From a virus, in IMG/VR virus record IMGVR_UViG_3300043219_000134, positions 1 through 59,972 of that record: a stretch of DNA of 59,972 nucleotides; one strand, 5' to 3'. The position numbers and the translations under genes were made by a program. Under the pieces are notes generated by a model that was given only the letters and a program-made list of their open reading frames with translations, made no database searches and was not told the origin of the DNA. Below, piece by piece: positions 59,624 through 59,972 of this stretch (the first letter of the stretch is position 1; each line of letters starts with the position of its first letter).

Positions 59624-59879
59624 GTTGAATCCTTCGCCATTCATTACAGACTTTATTCCAGATTGAAAAATCAATGTCGGACTCCCCCCAGTCAATTTGA
59701 TCTACCCAACTAGATACATCGCGGTATGATTCAAAGACCTCTTTTAAACAGGTAGCTTCAAAAAAGACACCATCAGGTTTAAAACTTCTAAGGTAGGCAC
59801 TATAAAGTCTTTTTGACTTTAAAAAAGTTACAAATTCCTGTTGTTCAGGGGTTAATTTTGATTTTTTATTTTTTAACAC
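59604..59879 (-). CDS. Hypothetical protein, 91 aa
   Basis: Starts with GTG behind GGGAGGCGCTAC. Soluble, tryptophan-rich C-terminal half (SSWVDQIDWGESDID, NEWRR). Once the window ends are joined it directly follows the gene at 81-707 with a 14-base overlap. No family. Confidence 0.7.
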   Translation of the reverse strand: MLKNKKSKLTPEQQEFVTFLKSKRLYSAYLRSFKPDGVFFEATCLKEVFESYRDVSSWVDQIDWGESDIDFSIWNKVCNEWRRIQHEKAKP

Positions 59880-59972
59880 GTAGCGCCTCCCAACGTAGTT
59901 TAAGCTTGTTTAGTTCTTTATCCAGTAGTAGACTTGCAGAACTTTCCGACAGTTTAATCGGGGGTTGACCCT
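59786..59972. repeat. Terminal direct repeat, right copy
   Basis: Right-hand copy of the repeat at 1-187, with three synonymous differences. Joining the two copies makes the gene at 59604-59879 directly follow the gene at 81-707 with a 14-base overlap, as elsewhere in this operon. This supports a circular map of about 59,785 bp. Confidence 0.95.
59866..59972 (-). CDS. Partial copy of the 208-aa gene (C-terminus only)
   Basis: The last 35 codons and stop of the gene that is complete at 81-707, cut by the window edge. It carries the three synonymous differences described for the terminal repeat. Confidence 0.85.
   Translation of the reverse strand, partial: GQPPIKLSESSASLLLDKELNKLKLRWEALRVKK

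Noticed and set aside
1-59972. The G-rich motif as a mere family of ribosome binding sites
   Set aside because: Only a few copies (such as 32142) are near a start codon; most are inside genes on either strand, and about half point against transcription.
1-59972. CRISPR arrays, insertion sequences, integrase, attachment sites and full-length tRNA genes
   Set aside because: I looked for regular repeat-spacer patterns, transposase motifs, recombinases and complete cloverleafs and saw none.

Overview
This window looks like the essentially complete genome of a lytic, tailed, podovirus-like phage. Bases 1-187 recur at 59786-59972 with three differences, so the molecule is probably circular or terminally redundant with a unit of about 59,785 bp. 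I see no integrase, repressor or host genes. The sequence is AT-rich and most genes have strong Shine-Dalgarno sequences (AAAGGAG-like). Two predicted lipoproteins, secreted proteins and a spanin-like overlapping gene pair suggest a diderm host, but the host cannot be named from sequence alone.

Layout. A ~0.6 kb non-coding divergent region (4932-5540) separates two transcription units. The rightward unit (5541-31139) holds virion and lysis genes: small-terminase candidate, large terminase, portal, scaffold candidate, decoration candidate, major capsid protein, adaptor candidate, tail fibre genes, a holin/XhlA/peptidase-like lysis cluster, a tail-nozzle-like protein and three internal (ejection) proteins, the last 1566 aa. 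It ends in tandem terminators at 31162-31230. The leftward unit runs from 4931 to 1, across the junction, and from 59972 down to 31412. It starts with tightly overlapping small unknown genes, passes a 1.2-1.4 kb gene-free tract (57490-58910), then envelope and unknown genes, then replication and recombination genes (Cas4-like nuclease, Sak4/RecA-like ATPase, DUF669-like ssDNA-binding candidate, DNA polymerase with a UDG-like N-terminus, DUF3987-like helicase). It ends with a MazG-like enzyme, a GroES-like co-chaperonin and a small protein carrying a capsid-like motif.

Unusual layers. (1) A 9-10 bp motif, GACGGGGGAG, occurs 33 times on both strands and in all reading frames, with almost perfectly alternating orientation. 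(2) At least eight miniature tRNA-like elements (acceptor-like helix, short linker and T-arm, without full D and anticodon arms) punctuate the leftward unit, several directly behind or overlapping stop codons. (3) Seven hairpins with different stems but the same core GY-AUAG-RC stand before ribosome binding sites. (4) The large gene-free tract has a strong leftward promoter and many hairpins, and is a candidate giant structured RNA. (5) A second promoter-terminator unit at 31.2-31.4 kb could make a ~160-nt RNA. (6) Two proteins carry ribosomal L7/L12 C-terminal-like domains. Together these suggest a phage that invests in RNA processing and translation control. That reading is inference.
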